From Pseudomonadota bacterium (lineage in GTDB: Bacteria > Pseudomonadota > Gammaproteobacteria > Burkholderiales > Burkholderiaceae_C): DNA of 54,324 nt. The notes below the pieces were generated by a model. The model ran no database searches, was not told the DNA's origin, and was given only the letters and a program-made list of their open reading frames with translations. Made by a program: the position numbers and the translations under genes. The stretch is from positions 3,478-57,801 of the forward strand of contig JAJZUZ010000006.1 of NCBI GenBank assembly GCA_021845965.1. Reading direction: 5' to 3'. Positions within the stretch are counted from its first letter, which is position 1. Every line of letters starts with the position of its first letter. Positions 30,155 to 39,107 of this stretch are shown one piece after another.

Positions 30155-32686
30155 CTACCGGCGCCGGTACAGCGCGCGCAGCAGCTCGAACCACAGCAGA
30201 CAGGCCAGCGCAGCGGCCAGCGCCACCGCCAGCAGCGCCGGCGACAAGGGCGCCATGTGCAGTACCGCCGTCAGCGGCGGCCAGTACAGCGCCAGCGCCA
30301 GCAGCCCCAGCGTGACCCCGGTCACCGCCCACAACAGGTGGTTGGGAACGCGCAGCGACGCCAGCAGCCCGCGCGGCCCGGCGCGGTTGGACAGGATGAG
30401 TGCCAGATTGCCCAGCACCAGCGCCGCGAAGGCCAGGGCGCGCGCCTGTGGCTCGTCCAGTCGCGCCGTACCCCAGACGTAGGCGACCAGCACCGCTGCC
30501 AGCACGCCCAGGCCCTGCAGCACGGCCTGCACCAGCGTGCGGCCGGCGAACAGCGGTGCCTGCGGATCACGTGGGGGCACACGCATCACGTCCTCATCGG
30601 CCGGCTCGTTCTCGAACACCATGGCGCAGGCCGGGTCGATGGCCAGCTCCAGCAGCGCGATGTGCATGGGAAAGAGCACGATGGGCCAGCCCAGCAGCAA
30701 GGGCAGCAGGGCCATGCCGGCAATGGGCACGTGCACCGCCATGATGTAGCTCATGGACTTGCGCAGGTTGCCGAAGATGCGCCGCCCCTGCCGCACGGCG
30801 CGCACGATGGAGGCGAAGTTGTCGTCCACCAGCACGATGGCCGCGGCCTCGCGCGCCACGTCGGTGCCGCGTCCGCCCATGGCCACACCCACGTGGGCGG
30901 CCTTGAGCGCCGGGGCGTCGTTCACGCCGTCGCCCGTCATGCCCACCACGGCACCGGTGGCCTGCAGCGCCTGCACGATGCGCAGCTTCTGCGTCGGCGC
31001 GATGCGGGCGCAGATGCTGGCCGTGCGCAGCCGCTGCTGCAGATCGGCGTCCGAGAGCGCGTCCAGCTCGTCGCCATTGAGAACCTCCTCGGCCGGCAGG
31101 CCCGCCTGGCGGGCGATGGCGCGCGCCGTTACCGGATAGTCGCCGGTGATCATGACCACGCGGATACCGGCCTCGTGGCATTCGCGCACCGCCTGGGGAA
31201 TTTCGTCGCGCAGGGGATCGGCCAGGCCGAGCAGGCCGACGAACCCGAAGTCGAAGTCGTGCTCGCCGGCCGGCCACGGCGGCCCGGCATGGCGGGCCTG
31301 CGCCACGGCCAGCACGCGCAGGCCGCGCGCGGCCATGGCATCGGCGGCCGCCGCCACCGCGGCCCGGCGCCCGGCATCCAGGTGACAGAGGTCGACGATG
31401 GCCTCGGGCGCCCCCTTGGCGGCCACCACGTGCGGCCCGGCGCCCTGACCGTGCCACACATGGGCCATGGCACGCAACTCCGGCGTCAGCGCATATTCGT
31501 GCACCAGGGCCCAGTCGCGATGCAGGTGCTCGGTCTGCGCCAGGAACTGCTGCCCCAGCGCGTGGAAGGCCTGTTCCATCGGGTCAAAGGGGTCGATCCG
31601 GCTGGCGAGAATGGCGTACTCGACCACGGCGTGGAAATCCTCTTCCAGCACCGTGACACCCGCATCGATCGCCACATCCCGCCCCTGGGCGTGCAACTGC
31701 GCCACCCGCATGCGGTTGACGGTCAGGGTACCGGTCTTGTCCACGCACAGCACCGAGGTCGCACCCAGGGTCTCGATGGCCGCGATGCGCCGCGTCAGGA
31801 CCTGCTGGCGCGACAGGCGCCACGCCCCCAGGGCCGGCAGCACGGTCAGTACCACTGTGAACTCTTCCGGCAGCATGGCGATGGCCAGCGCAATGCCGGC
31901 CAGCAGGGCCTGCAGCCAGTCGCCGCGGGTGAGTCCATGCACCAGCACCAGCAACATGCAGAGCGCGAGCCCCAGGCCGGCCAGCCGGTGCACCAGCGTG
32001 CGGGTCTGGCGCCGCAGCGGTGATTCTTCGGCCTGCAGGGTCTGCAGGGCACGGCCGATCTGGCCCATCTGGCTGCGCGCACCGGTGGCACGCACCCGTG
32101 CCAGACCCTGGCCCTGGACCACCAGCGTGCCGGCATAGAGCGCCGCCGTCTCCTCCTGCCCTGGTGCGCGCAGCAGCCCGGCGCCGGCGCGCTTGCGCAC
32201 CGGCACGGACTCGCCGGTCAGCAGGGACTCGTCCAACTGCAGTTCGCCGCCGCTGAGCAGTTCGGCGTCGGCCGCCACCCGATCGCCCTCGGCCAGCACC
32301 ATGAGATCGCCACGCACCAGTTCCAGACCGGCGATGGTCTGCACCTGGCCATCACGGACCACCCGCGCGCGCGGGCTGGAGAGGTCACGCAGGGCCTGGA
32401 TGGCGCGTTCGGTCTTGCCTTCCTGGTACAGGGTGAGACCGATCACCACCAGCACCATCAGCGCCAGGCTCAGGCTCTCCTGCAGGTCACCCAGCAGCAG
32501 GTACAAGGCCGCGGCCGCCAGCAAAAGCGAGAACATCGGGTCGCGCACCGTCTCGCCCACGATGTGACGCCAGGTGCGCGCAGTGTCACCCGGCAAGGCG
32601 TTGGGGCCATCCTCGGCCAGGCGGCGTGACGCCTCAGCCGCGCTGAGGCCTGTGTCATTGATCGGGGGCGCTGTCATGCCGAGCAT
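30155..32686 (-). CDS. P-type cation-transporting ATPase, substrate unclear
   Basis: An 843-residue inner-membrane pump with all P-type motifs: actuator LTGES near 157-160, phosphorylated Asp316 in DKTGTLT, the KGAPE nucleotide loop, MITGD, and TGDGVNDAP. The layout (M1-M2, actuator, M3-M4, catalytic loop, M5-M10) is that of the P2 Ca2+/Na+,K+ type. The substrate sites are not canonical: M4 reads MLPEEF where SERCA has PEGL, and the M6 region reads ELAIDPACAMVFE. The ion is therefore uncertain. The start could be ATG 32686 or 32677. It follows the RND gene by 21 nt and may be cotranscribed with it. It converges with moeA, 15 nt apart. Confidence 0.9.
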   Translation of the reverse strand: MLGMTAPPINDTGLSAAEASRRLAEDGPNALPGDTARTWRHIVGETVRDPMFSLLLAAAALYLLLGDLQESLSLALMVLVVIGLTLYQEGKTERAIQALRDLSSPRARVVRDGQVQTIAGLELVRGDLMVLAEGDRVAADAELLSGGELQLDESLLTGESVPVRKRAGAGLLRAPGQEETAALYAGTLVVQGQGLARVRATGARSQMGQIGRALQTLQAEESPLRRQTRTLVHRLAGLGLALCMLLVLVHGLTRGDWLQALLAGIALAIAMLPEEFTVVLTVLPALGAWRLSRQQVLTRRIAAIETLGATSVLCVDKTGTLTVNRMRVAQLHAQGRDVAIDAGVTVLEEDFHAVVEYAILASRIDPFDPMEQAFHALGQQFLAQTEHLHRDWALVHEYALTPELRAMAHVWHGQGAGPHVVAAKGAPEAIVDLCHLDAGRRAAVAAAADAMAARGLRVLAVAQARHAGPPWPAGEHDFDFGFVGLLGLADPLRDEIPQAVRECHEAGIRVVMITGDYPVTARAIARQAGLPAEEVLNGDELDALSDADLQQRLRTASICARIAPTQKLRIVQALQATGAVVGMTGDGVNDAPALKAAHVGVAMGGRGTDVAREAAAIVLVDDNFASIVRAVRQGRRIFGNLRKSMSYIMAVHVPIAGMALLPLLLGWPIVLFPMHIALLELAIDPACAMVFENEPADEDVMRVPPRDPQAPLFAGRTLVQAVLQGLGVLAAVLVAYVWGTARLDEPQARALAFAALVLGNLALILSNRAGPRGLLASLRVPNHLLWAVTGVTLGLLALALYWPPLTAVLHMAPLSPALLAVALAAALACLLWFELLRALYRRR

Positions 32687-32707
32687 TTTGCGGCATCGGA
32701 CCTGCGC

Positions 32708-35700
32708 TCACGGGCGTGACGACCTGGCCGGCACGTCCTCCGGCGCGCCGGCCGCCTGCACCGGCCGCTTGTCGGCACCCGGCGCGTGCTTGCGCGCCAG
32801 CAGGGTGTACATGGTGGGCACCACGAAGATGGTGAGCACGGTGCCCAGCGTCATGCCGCCGACAATCACCCAGCCGATCTGGACACGGCTCTCGGCCCCG
32901 GCGCCACGCGACAGCGCCAGCGGTACCGCGCCCAGCACCATGGCTCCGGTGGTCATGAGGATGGGGCGCAGGCGCTGGCTGGCGGCCTTGATCACCGCCT
33001 CCAGCATGTCCATGCCCTGCTCGCGCATCTGGTTGGCGAACTCGACGATCAGGATGCCGTGCTTGGTGATCAACCCCACCAGCGTGATGAGACCGATCTG
33101 CGAATAGACGTTGAGCGAGCCGTTGCTCAATTTCAGCGCCAGCAAGGCACCAATCATGGACAGCGGCACCGACAGCATGATGACGAAGGGGTCGATGAAG
33201 CTCTCGAACTGCGCCGCCAGCACCAGGAAGATGAACAGCAGCGCCAGCACAAAGACGATGACCAGCGAACCCTGCGAACTCCTGAACTCGCGCGACGTGC
33301 CGTTGAGATCGGTGGTATAGCCCGGCTTGAGCACGCGCGCAGCGACCTGGTCCAGGTAGTCCAGCGCCTGGCCGAGCGAATAATCGGGCGCCAGATTGGC
33401 GGTGATGGTGACGGCGCGGCGCTGGCTGAAATGGTTGAGCTCGCGCGGCGCCACCGATTCGCGTACCGTCACCAGCGACGCCAGGGGAATCATGGTGTCG
33501 TTGCGGCCGCGCACGAAGATGCGCTCGATGTCGTCCGGCGTGTCGCGTCCGACCGACTGCGTCTGCACGATGACGTCGTACTGGTCGCCCTCCTTCTTGT
33601 AACGCGTCACCAGGCGGCCGCCCAGCATGGTCTCGATGGCGCGTGCCACCGCATCGACGCCGACCCCGAGGTCCGAAGCCTTCTCGCGGTTGACGTCGAT
33701 GCGCAGTTCCGGCTTGTTCAGGCGCAGATCCACGTCGGTGCCCTGGATGCCCGGATTCTTGGCGATCTCCTCGACAAACTGGCGCGCCACCTGGTTCAGG
33801 TCTTCGTAGCTCTCCGAGGTGAGGATGACGAAGTTGAGCGGCCGTTCGCGAAATCCCTGCCCCAGCGAGGGCGGCGTGATGGGAAAGGCGGACACGCCGG
33901 GCAGGGCATTGATCTTGGGCTGCATGTCGCGCGCCATCGCCAGCGTGGTGCGCTGCCGCTGGTCCCAGTCGACCGCCCGCATCGACACCGTGGCCTGGCT
34001 CACGGTCGGATTGCCCTCGACGACGAAGATGCGGTCGAACTCCGGGTACTGGCTGCCGATCCGCTCGATCGCACTGGCATAGCGATCGGTGTACTCCATG
34101 GTGGCGCCGTCCGGCGCGTTGACGACGTTGAGGATCACCCCTCGGTCCTCCAGCGGCGCCAGCTCGCTCTTCATGCCCGGGAGGATGGCCCAGATCGCCA
34201 GGCCGACACCGGCCATGACCAGCAACACCAGCCAGCGCATGCCCAGCACACGCCGCAGCAGACGCGCATAACCGTCGCTCAGCGCGGTCAGCGCGCGCTC
34301 CATCCAGCGGTCGAAGAACCAGGGCCGTGGGTTGTGACGCAGCAGGCGCGAGCACATCATGGGCGAGAGCGTCAAGGCGATGAAGCCCGAGACGAGCACG
34401 GCACCGGCCAGCGCCAGCGCGAACTCGACGAACAGGCGGCCCGTGCGCCCCGGCGTGAACGCCAGCGGCGCGTAGACGGCCGCCAGCGTCAGTGTCATGG
34501 CCACCACGGCAAAACCCACCTCGCGGGCACCCTGGATGGCGGCGCTGAACGGGTCCAGGCCCTCCTCGATATGGCGGTAGATGTTCTCCAGCACCACGAT
34601 GGCGTCGTCCACCACCAGGCCGATGGCCAGCACCAGGGCCAGCAGCGTCAGCGTGTTGACGGTGAAGCCGGCCACGGCCATCAGGGCAAAGGTGCCCACC
34701 AGGCTGACCGGGATGGTGACGATGGGGATGATGGAGGCCCGGAAGGTACGCAGGAAGACGAAGATCACCAGCGCGACCAGCACCACGGCTTCCAGGATGG
34801 TGGCGAAGACGTTCTTGATCGAGCGGTCGATGAAGACCGAGTTGTCGTTGGCCAGACTGACGGTGATGCCCGGCGGCAGGTCGGCGCGCAGCTTGGGCAG
34901 CATCGCGCGCACGCCCTGGCTGAGCTCCAGCGGATTGGCCGTCGCCTGCCGGATCACCCCCGTGGCAATCGCCGGCCGGCCGTTCAGGCGCACGGCGCTG
35001 CGCTCCTCGGCCGCCCCCTCCTCGATGCGTGCCACGTCGCGCAGCTTGACCGGAAAGCCGTTCACGGTCCTGATCACGATCTCGCCGAACTGGGCCGGCT
35101 TGATCAGGTCGGTGTTGGAGGTGACGGAGAACTCGCGCTGCCGGCTCTCGATCCGCCCCGCCGGCACTTCCAGGTTGCTGCGCCGGATCGCATCCTCGGC
35201 GTCCTGCGTGGTGAGCCGGTAGGCGGCCAGGCGGTCCGGATCGAGCCAGACCCGCATGGCGTACTTGCGCTCGCCGAAGATGCGCACGTCGGCGGCACCG
35301 GTCACGGTCTGCAGGCGCGGCTTGACGATGCGGTTGATCAGCTCGTTGAGCTGCAGCGCGCTGTGCGTGTCGCTGGAGAAGGCCAGCCAGATCACCGGGA
35401 AGGCGTCGGCCTCGACCTTGGCGATGACGGGCTCATCAATCGCCTGCGGCAGCTTGTTGCGCACGCGCGCGGTGCGGTCGCGCACCTCGGCGGCCGCGGC
35501 ATCGGCGTCCTTCTCCAGGCGGAAGCGCACCGTGATCTGCGCCTGCTCGGCGCGCGAGATCGAGGTGATGACGTCCACCGCGTCGATGCCGGCGATGGAG
35601 TCCTCCAGCGGCTTGGCCACCTGCGACTCGACCACCTCGGCCGAGGCGCCGGCGTAACGCACGGTGACGGTCACCACCGGCTCGTCGATCTTGGGATACT

Positions 35701-35806
35701 CGCGCACCGGCAGCTTGGTGAAGCTGACCGCGCCGATCAACAGCACCAGCAGCGACAACACGGTGGCAAACACCGGCCGGCGGATCGCGATCTCGGGCAA
35801 TTGCAT
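32708..35806 (-). CDS. RND efflux transporter, HAE1 family
   Basis: A proton-driven inner-membrane efflux pump of 1032 residues with two large periplasmic loops and 12 helices. It shows IRRPVFATVLSLLVLLIGAVSF in TM1, the paired Asp of TM4 in LVVDDAIVVLENIYRHIEEG near 405, and the essential Lys of TM10 in LVGLITKHGILIVEFANQ. VRRVREYPKIDEPV-like sequence near 35 is usual for the MexF/MdtB group; here it reads LPVREYPKIDEPV. The start at ATG 35806 (MQLPEIAIRRP) fits the family. It is 22 nt downstream of its membrane fusion partner. No outer-membrane channel gene is nearby, so it probably uses one encoded elsewhere. Confidence 0.95.
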   Translation of the reverse strand: MQLPEIAIRRPVFATVLSLLVLLIGAVSFTKLPVREYPKIDEPVVTVTVRYAGASAEVVESQVAKPLEDSIAGIDAVDVITSISRAEQAQITVRFRLEKDADAAAAEVRDRTARVRNKLPQAIDEPVIAKVEADAFPVIWLAFSSDTHSALQLNELINRIVKPRLQTVTGAADVRIFGERKYAMRVWLDPDRLAAYRLTTQDAEDAIRRSNLEVPAGRIESRQREFSVTSNTDLIKPAQFGEIVIRTVNGFPVKLRDVARIEEGAAEERSAVRLNGRPAIATGVIRQATANPLELSQGVRAMLPKLRADLPPGITVSLANDNSVFIDRSIKNVFATILEAVVLVALVIFVFLRTFRASIIPIVTIPVSLVGTFALMAVAGFTVNTLTLLALVLAIGLVVDDAIVVLENIYRHIEEGLDPFSAAIQGAREVGFAVVAMTLTLAAVYAPLAFTPGRTGRLFVEFALALAGAVLVSGFIALTLSPMMCSRLLRHNPRPWFFDRWMERALTALSDGYARLLRRVLGMRWLVLLVMAGVGLAIWAILPGMKSELAPLEDRGVILNVVNAPDGATMEYTDRYASAIERIGSQYPEFDRIFVVEGNPTVSQATVSMRAVDWDQRQRTTLAMARDMQPKINALPGVSAFPITPPSLGQGFRERPLNFVILTSESYEDLNQVARQFVEEIAKNPGIQGTDVDLRLNKPELRIDVNREKASDLGVGVDAVARAIETMLGGRLVTRYKKEGDQYDVIVQTQSVGRDTPDDIERIFVRGRNDTMIPLASLVTVRESVAPRELNHFSQRRAVTITANLAPDYSLGQALDYLDQVAARVLKPGYTTDLNGTSREFRSSQGSLVIVFVLALLFIFLVLAAQFESFIDPFVIMLSVPLSMIGALLALKLSNGSLNVYSQIGLITLVGLITKHGILIVEFANQMREQGMDMLEAVIKAASQRLRPILMTTGAMVLGAVPLALSRGAGAESRVQIGWVIVGGMTLGTVLTIFVVPTMYTLLARKHAPGADKRPVQAAGAPEDVPARSSRP

Positions 35807-35828
35807 GGCAGTTCCTCGACCGCGGGTC

Positions 35829-36956
35829 TCAGTTGGCGGGATGGCGCAGGTCCAGCACCTTGACCGCGCTGCCGTCACGCTGCAGGCGCTGCTGCCCGGC
35901 GGTCACCACGGTCTCGCCCTCCTTCAACCCGTCCACGATCTCGACCTGGCCCGGGCGGCGGATGCCAACCCTCACCTCCACCCGTTGCGAGACCAGGCTG
36001 TCCTTGTCCGCACCCGGCACGAGCTTGATGACGTACTGCCGGCCGCCCTGCGGCACGATCGCCTCCTCGGGCACCACACGCGCCTTGTCGCGCACGCCAA
36101 ACACGGTCGTCACCCGGGCGAACATGCCCGGGCGCAACAAGAGCTGCGTGTTGGCGATGCTGGCGCGTACGCCGATGGAGCGGCCGTTGGCATCGATCAG
36201 CGGATCCACCGCCTGCACCCGCGCCTCGAACTTGCGCCCGGGCAGGGCATCGAGCTCCACCACCGCCCGCTGCCCCGGCCGCACCTGGGTCTGGAAGCGC
36301 TCGGGCAGGCGGTAGTCCACGTACACCGTGTCGATGTCCTCCAGGTTGACGATGTCGGTACCGTCCTTCAGGTAGTCACCCACATTCACATTGCGGATGC
36401 CGGCTATGCCGTCGAACGGGGCAAGGATCTTCAGGCGCGCCGCCGTGGCCTGTGCCAGCGCCAGCTTGGCCTGCGCCACCTCCAGATTGGCCGCACTCTC
36501 GTCCAGCGAGCGCTGGCTGACGAAGTTCTGTGCCAGCAGCTCCTGGTTGCGCTTGTGGTTGGCCTGGGCAATCGACAGCTCGGCCTGGCTCTGCTTGACC
36601 TGGGCCTGCGGCAGCTGGTCGTCCAGCTGCACCAGCAACTGGCCCTTGCGCACGCGCTCGCCGTCGCGGAAATTCAGTTGCGTGATGCGGCCGCTGACCT
36701 CGGGGCGCAACACCACGCCCTGACGCGAGCGCAGGCTGCCGACCGCCTGTACGTCGTCGCTGAGCTTCATGACCTGCACGCGGCTCACTTCGACCGTCAC
36801 CGGGCGCGCCGCTGCGCCTGCTGCCGGCGCCTGGCCGCCCCCCTGGGCCGACACGGAGGCCGGGGACGCCGGCGCCTTCTGGTACCACCACGCGATGCCG
36901 GAGGCTGCCGCCATGCCTATGAGCGCGATTGCCGGATAGAGGAATTTCGATGCCAT
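35829..36956 (-). CDS. RND efflux membrane fusion protein
   Basis: The periplasmic adaptor joining the RND pump to an outer-membrane channel. The 375-residue product has an N-terminal membrane anchor (FLYPAIALIGMAAASGIAWWY) and no lipobox. A biotinyl-lipoyl-like segment follows (VSGRITQLNFRDGERVRKGQLLVQLDD, split by position), then a coiled-coil hairpin near 115-175, second lipoyl half LKILAPFDGIAGIRNVNVGDYL, and beta-barrel and membrane-proximal domains to the end. It is the first gene of the efflux operon. A palindrome lies 55-67 nt upstream, a possible operator, but no regulator gene is adjacent. Confidence 0.94.
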   Translation of the reverse strand: MASKFLYPAIALIGMAAASGIAWWYQKAPASPASVSAQGGGQAPAAGAAARPVTVEVSRVQVMKLSDDVQAVGSLRSRQGVVLRPEVSGRITQLNFRDGERVRKGQLLVQLDDQLPQAQVKQSQAELSIAQANHKRNQELLAQNFVSQRSLDESAANLEVAQAKLALAQATAARLKILAPFDGIAGIRNVNVGDYLKDGTDIVNLEDIDTVYVDYRLPERFQTQVRPGQRAVVELDALPGRKFEARVQAVDPLIDANGRSIGVRASIANTQLLLRPGMFARVTTVFGVRDKARVVPEEAIVPQGGRQYVIKLVPGADKDSLVSQRVEVRVGIRRPGQVEIVDGLKEGETVVTAGQQRLQRDGSAVKVLDLRHPAN

Positions 36957-36980
36957 GGACTCGTGTATTGCTCGGACCAC

Positions 36981-37023
36981 GCCCACCTGTGGGGTGGGCA
37001 AACAGCGGTCGACTGTAACAGTC
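36981..37023 (-). promoter_or_regulatory. Inverted repeats upstream of the efflux operon
   Basis: GACTGTAACAGTC (37011-37023) is a perfect 13-bp palindrome around one central base. A second inverted repeat, GCCCACC-TGTGG-GGTGGGC (36981-36999), lies between it and the membrane fusion gene. The first could be an operator for a TetR- or MarR-type repressor; the second could be a leader hairpin. No promoter hexamers are certain. Confidence 0.4.
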
Positions 37024-37100
37024 TCACCGCAATTCCGCATGCGCGTTAGCCCGGAAGCGCCGCGGATTCGCGACGCTTGGCACAATCTTTTGCGCGCCCG

Positions 37101-37550
37101 TCAGCGCCGGCCCAGGGCGTGCTCGACGCCGCGATTGGCCAGCGCGTCAGCGCGCTCGTTGCCCGGGTCACCGTCATGCCCCTTGACCCAGCGCCAGTCG
37201 ATCTTGTGCCCCGCGCCGGCCACGAGGGCATCGAGACGCTGCCACAAGTCCACGTTCTTGACCGGCTGCTTCGAGGCGGTCTTCCAGCCCTTGGCCTTCC
37301 AGCCCGCCAGCCATTCGGTAATGCCCTTGAGCACGTACTGGCTGTCCGCGTGCAGGATCACGTGGCAGGGGCGTTTCAGCGCCTCCAGCGCGTTGATGAC
37401 GGCCAGCAGCTCCATGCGGTTGTTGGTGGTCTCGCGCTCGCCACCATACATTTCCTTCTCCACGCTGCCCGATTTCAGCAGCACGCCCCAGCCGCCCGGG
37501 CCGGGATTGCCCTTGCAGGCGCCGTCGGTATAGATCTCGACCGTATTCAC
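37101..37550 (-). CDS. rnhA: Ribonuclease HI
   Basis: Degrades the RNA strand of RNA-DNA hybrids during replication and R-loop removal. The 149-residue product has the catalytic set: Asp in [17 protein letters not shown] near residue 9, Glu in TTNNRMEL near 48, Asp in HADSQYVL near 70, and the late Asp in [10 protein letters not shown] near 133. It also has the basic protrusion [18 protein letters not shown] 37550 overlaps the stop of the methyltransferase gene, so the two are coupled. Confidence 0.97.
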   Translation of the reverse strand: MNTVEIYTDGACKGNPGPGGWGVLLKSGSVEKEMYGGERETTNNRMELLAVINALEALKRPCHVILHADSQYVLKGITEWLAGWKAKGWKTASKQPVKNVDLWQRLDALVAGAGHKIDWRWVKGHDGDPGNERADALANRGVEHALGRR

Positions 37551-38338
37551 TCGTTGTTTTCCTTGATCGTCGGGCCGTGATTATGGCGGCGCACCAGCGG
37601 CACAGTGGCGGCCGCCTTGCCGTTGACGCGTTTCCAGACCGGCTCCAGCAGCCGCACGCCGTAGACGCGCTTGACGGCCACCATGAAATAGACCGCCCCG
37701 AAAAACGGCCACGAGCGTGTCCCTACGCGATCCATCCAGCGCCAGCGCCGCAGCCACTTCTCGCTGCCCAGCAGCGGCCGGTAGCAGCCATAGGCACCGG
37801 TCTCGATCTCCAGATCCAGCAGGTGCAGCCAGTCCCGCAGGCGCCGCGAGCCGATGAAATCCAGCTGTTGCGGCAACAGCGCGGTGCCGATGTTGAAGCG
37901 GCGGCAGAGTCGTTCGCGCTCCTGGCGCAGCCCCCACAGGCTGACCGGGTTGAAACCGCTCAGCACCACCCTGCCCCCCGGCACCAGCACACGCGCGACC
38001 TCGCGCAGCGTTCCGTGCGGATTGGGGTGGCTGTCCAGTGCGTGCGGCAGGGTGACGAGGTCCAGGCTGGCTTCGGGAAACGGCAGGGCCGCATAGTCGA
38101 GGCGCAGGTCCTCGCGGATCGCCCCTTGCGCAAGCCCTGTCTCGTGGCTCGTGGCCAGCCAGCGGTGCGGCATGCGATTGGCCTGCAGGGACCCGAGCGC
38201 CGGCAGACCCAGTTGCAGAGCGTGGTAGCCGAAGATGTCTACCACCGCCCGCTCGAACTGCTGTTGCTCCCACGCCAACAAGTACTGGCCGGCGGGGCTC
38301 TCAAACCAGTCCTGCAAACCTATAATTCCGTCATTCAT
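37547..38338 (-). CDS. SAM-dependent methyltransferase-like protein
   Basis: A 263-residue class I methyltransferase-like protein. The core shows [47 protein letters not shown] (split by position) from about residue 82 to 130, the UbiE/Methyltransf_11 pattern of motifs II-III. The N-terminal glycine-rich SAM loop is poorly conserved ([14 protein letters not shown] in place of a DxGxGxG motif), so SAM binding is not assured. The gene directly upstream of rnhA in many Burkholderiales encodes such a protein; its substrate is unknown. The start codon at 38338 overlaps the divergent gloB start codon in the four bases CATG. A longer start at 38371 is possible. Confidence 0.85.
   Translation of the reverse strand: MNDGIIGLQDWFESPAGQYLLAWEQQQFERAVVDIFGYHALQLGLPALGSLQANRMPHRWLATSHETGLAQGAIREDLRLDYAALPFPEASLDLVTLPHALDSHPNPHGTLREVARVLVPGGRVVLSGFNPVSLWGLRQERERLCRRFNIGTALLPQQLDFIGSRRLRDWLHLLDLEIETGAYGCYRPLLGSEKWLRRWRWMDRVGTRSWPFFGAVYFMVAVKRVYGVRLLEPVWKRVNGKAAATVPLVRRHNHGPTIKENNE
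38321..38326 (+). promoter_or_regulatory. Consensus -10 (TATAAT) just upstream of gloB
   Basis: TATAAT lies 10 nt before the gloB ATG, inside the divergent methyltransferase coding sequence. A start 6-7 nt downstream would leave a leader of only about 4 nt. No ribosome site precedes the ATG, consistent with a near-leaderless mRNA. No clear -35 is present. Confidence 0.55.
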
Positions 38339-39107
38339 GACCCTGCTTCCACTGCCCGCCTTCGACGACAACTACATCTGGATGCTGCATGACGGCCACC
38401 AGGCTCTCGTCGTCGACCCCGGTGATGAAGTGCCGGTGCTGCAGGCCCTGCAGGCCCAACACCTGCAGCTCAAGGCGATTCTAGTCACCCACCACCACGC
38501 CGACCATGTCGGTGGCGTGGACGAATTGCGCGCGGCCACCGGCGCGAGCGTCTACGGGCCCGCGGGCGAGGAGATGCCGGAGCCGCTGCAACGCATGGCG
38601 GGCGGCGACACCCTGCAGCTGCTGGGTCTGTCCTTCTCTGTGCTGGACGTGCCGGGCCACACCGCCGGCCACATCGCCTGGTACAGCTCCGGCGTCGACG
38701 GCCGGCCGCTGCTGTTCTGCGGCGACACCCTGTTCTCCGCCGGCTGCGGTCGCCTGTTCGAAGGCACGCCGGCGCAGATGCTGGCCTCGCTGGACCAGCT
38801 GGCCGCGCTGCCGGGCGACACCCGCGTGTGCTGTGCGCACGAATACACGCTGGGCAATCTGCGCTTCGCGCAGGCGGTCGAACCCGACAACGTGGCGTTG
38901 CAGCAGTACACACGCCAATGCGAGGCGCTGCGCGAACGCCAGCAGCCCACTCTGCCCTCCACCGTTGCGGTGGAGCGCGAGATCAACCCCTTCCTGCGCT
39001 CGCGCCACCGCGCCGTCGTGCAGGCCGTGCAGGCACGCGAGCCCACAGCGCGCGACGATGTCAGCGTTTTCGCCGCCCTGCGCGAATGGAAGAACCAGTT
39101 CCGATGA
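38337..39107 (+). CDS. gloB: Hydroxyacylglutathione hydrolase (glyoxalase II)
   Basis: Hydrolyses S-lactoylglutathione to lactate and glutathione, the second step of methylglyoxal detoxification. The 256-residue metallo-beta-lactamase-fold protein has the metal ligands THHHADHVGG near residue 53, the His of VPGHTAGHIAWY near 108, the bridging Asp in FCGDTLFSAGCGRLFEG near 128, and HEYTLGNLRFA near 166. The C-terminal substrate domain ends FAALREWKNQFR. The ATG at 38337 shares bases with the divergent methyltransferase start, and its stop overlaps the mltD start (ATGA). Confidence 0.96.
   Translation: MTLLPLPAFDDNYIWMLHDGHQALVVDPGDEVPVLQALQAQHLQLKAILVTHHHADHVGGVDELRAATGASVYGPAGEEMPEPLQRMAGGDTLQLLGLSFSVLDVPGHTAGHIAWYSSGVDGRPLLFCGDTLFSAGCGRLFEGTPAQMLASLDQLAALPGDTRVCCAHEYTLGNLRFAQAVEPDNVALQQYTRQCEALRERQQPTLPSTVAVEREINPFLRSRHRAVVQAVQAREPTARDDVSVFAALREWKNQFR

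Noticed and set aside
32786-35863. A plus-strand open frame of 1025 codons opposite the RND gene, and similar long frames opposite ilvB, hppA and the P-type ATPase
   Set aside because: Each mirrors a recognised gene in a fixed antisense phase and has no domain I recognise.
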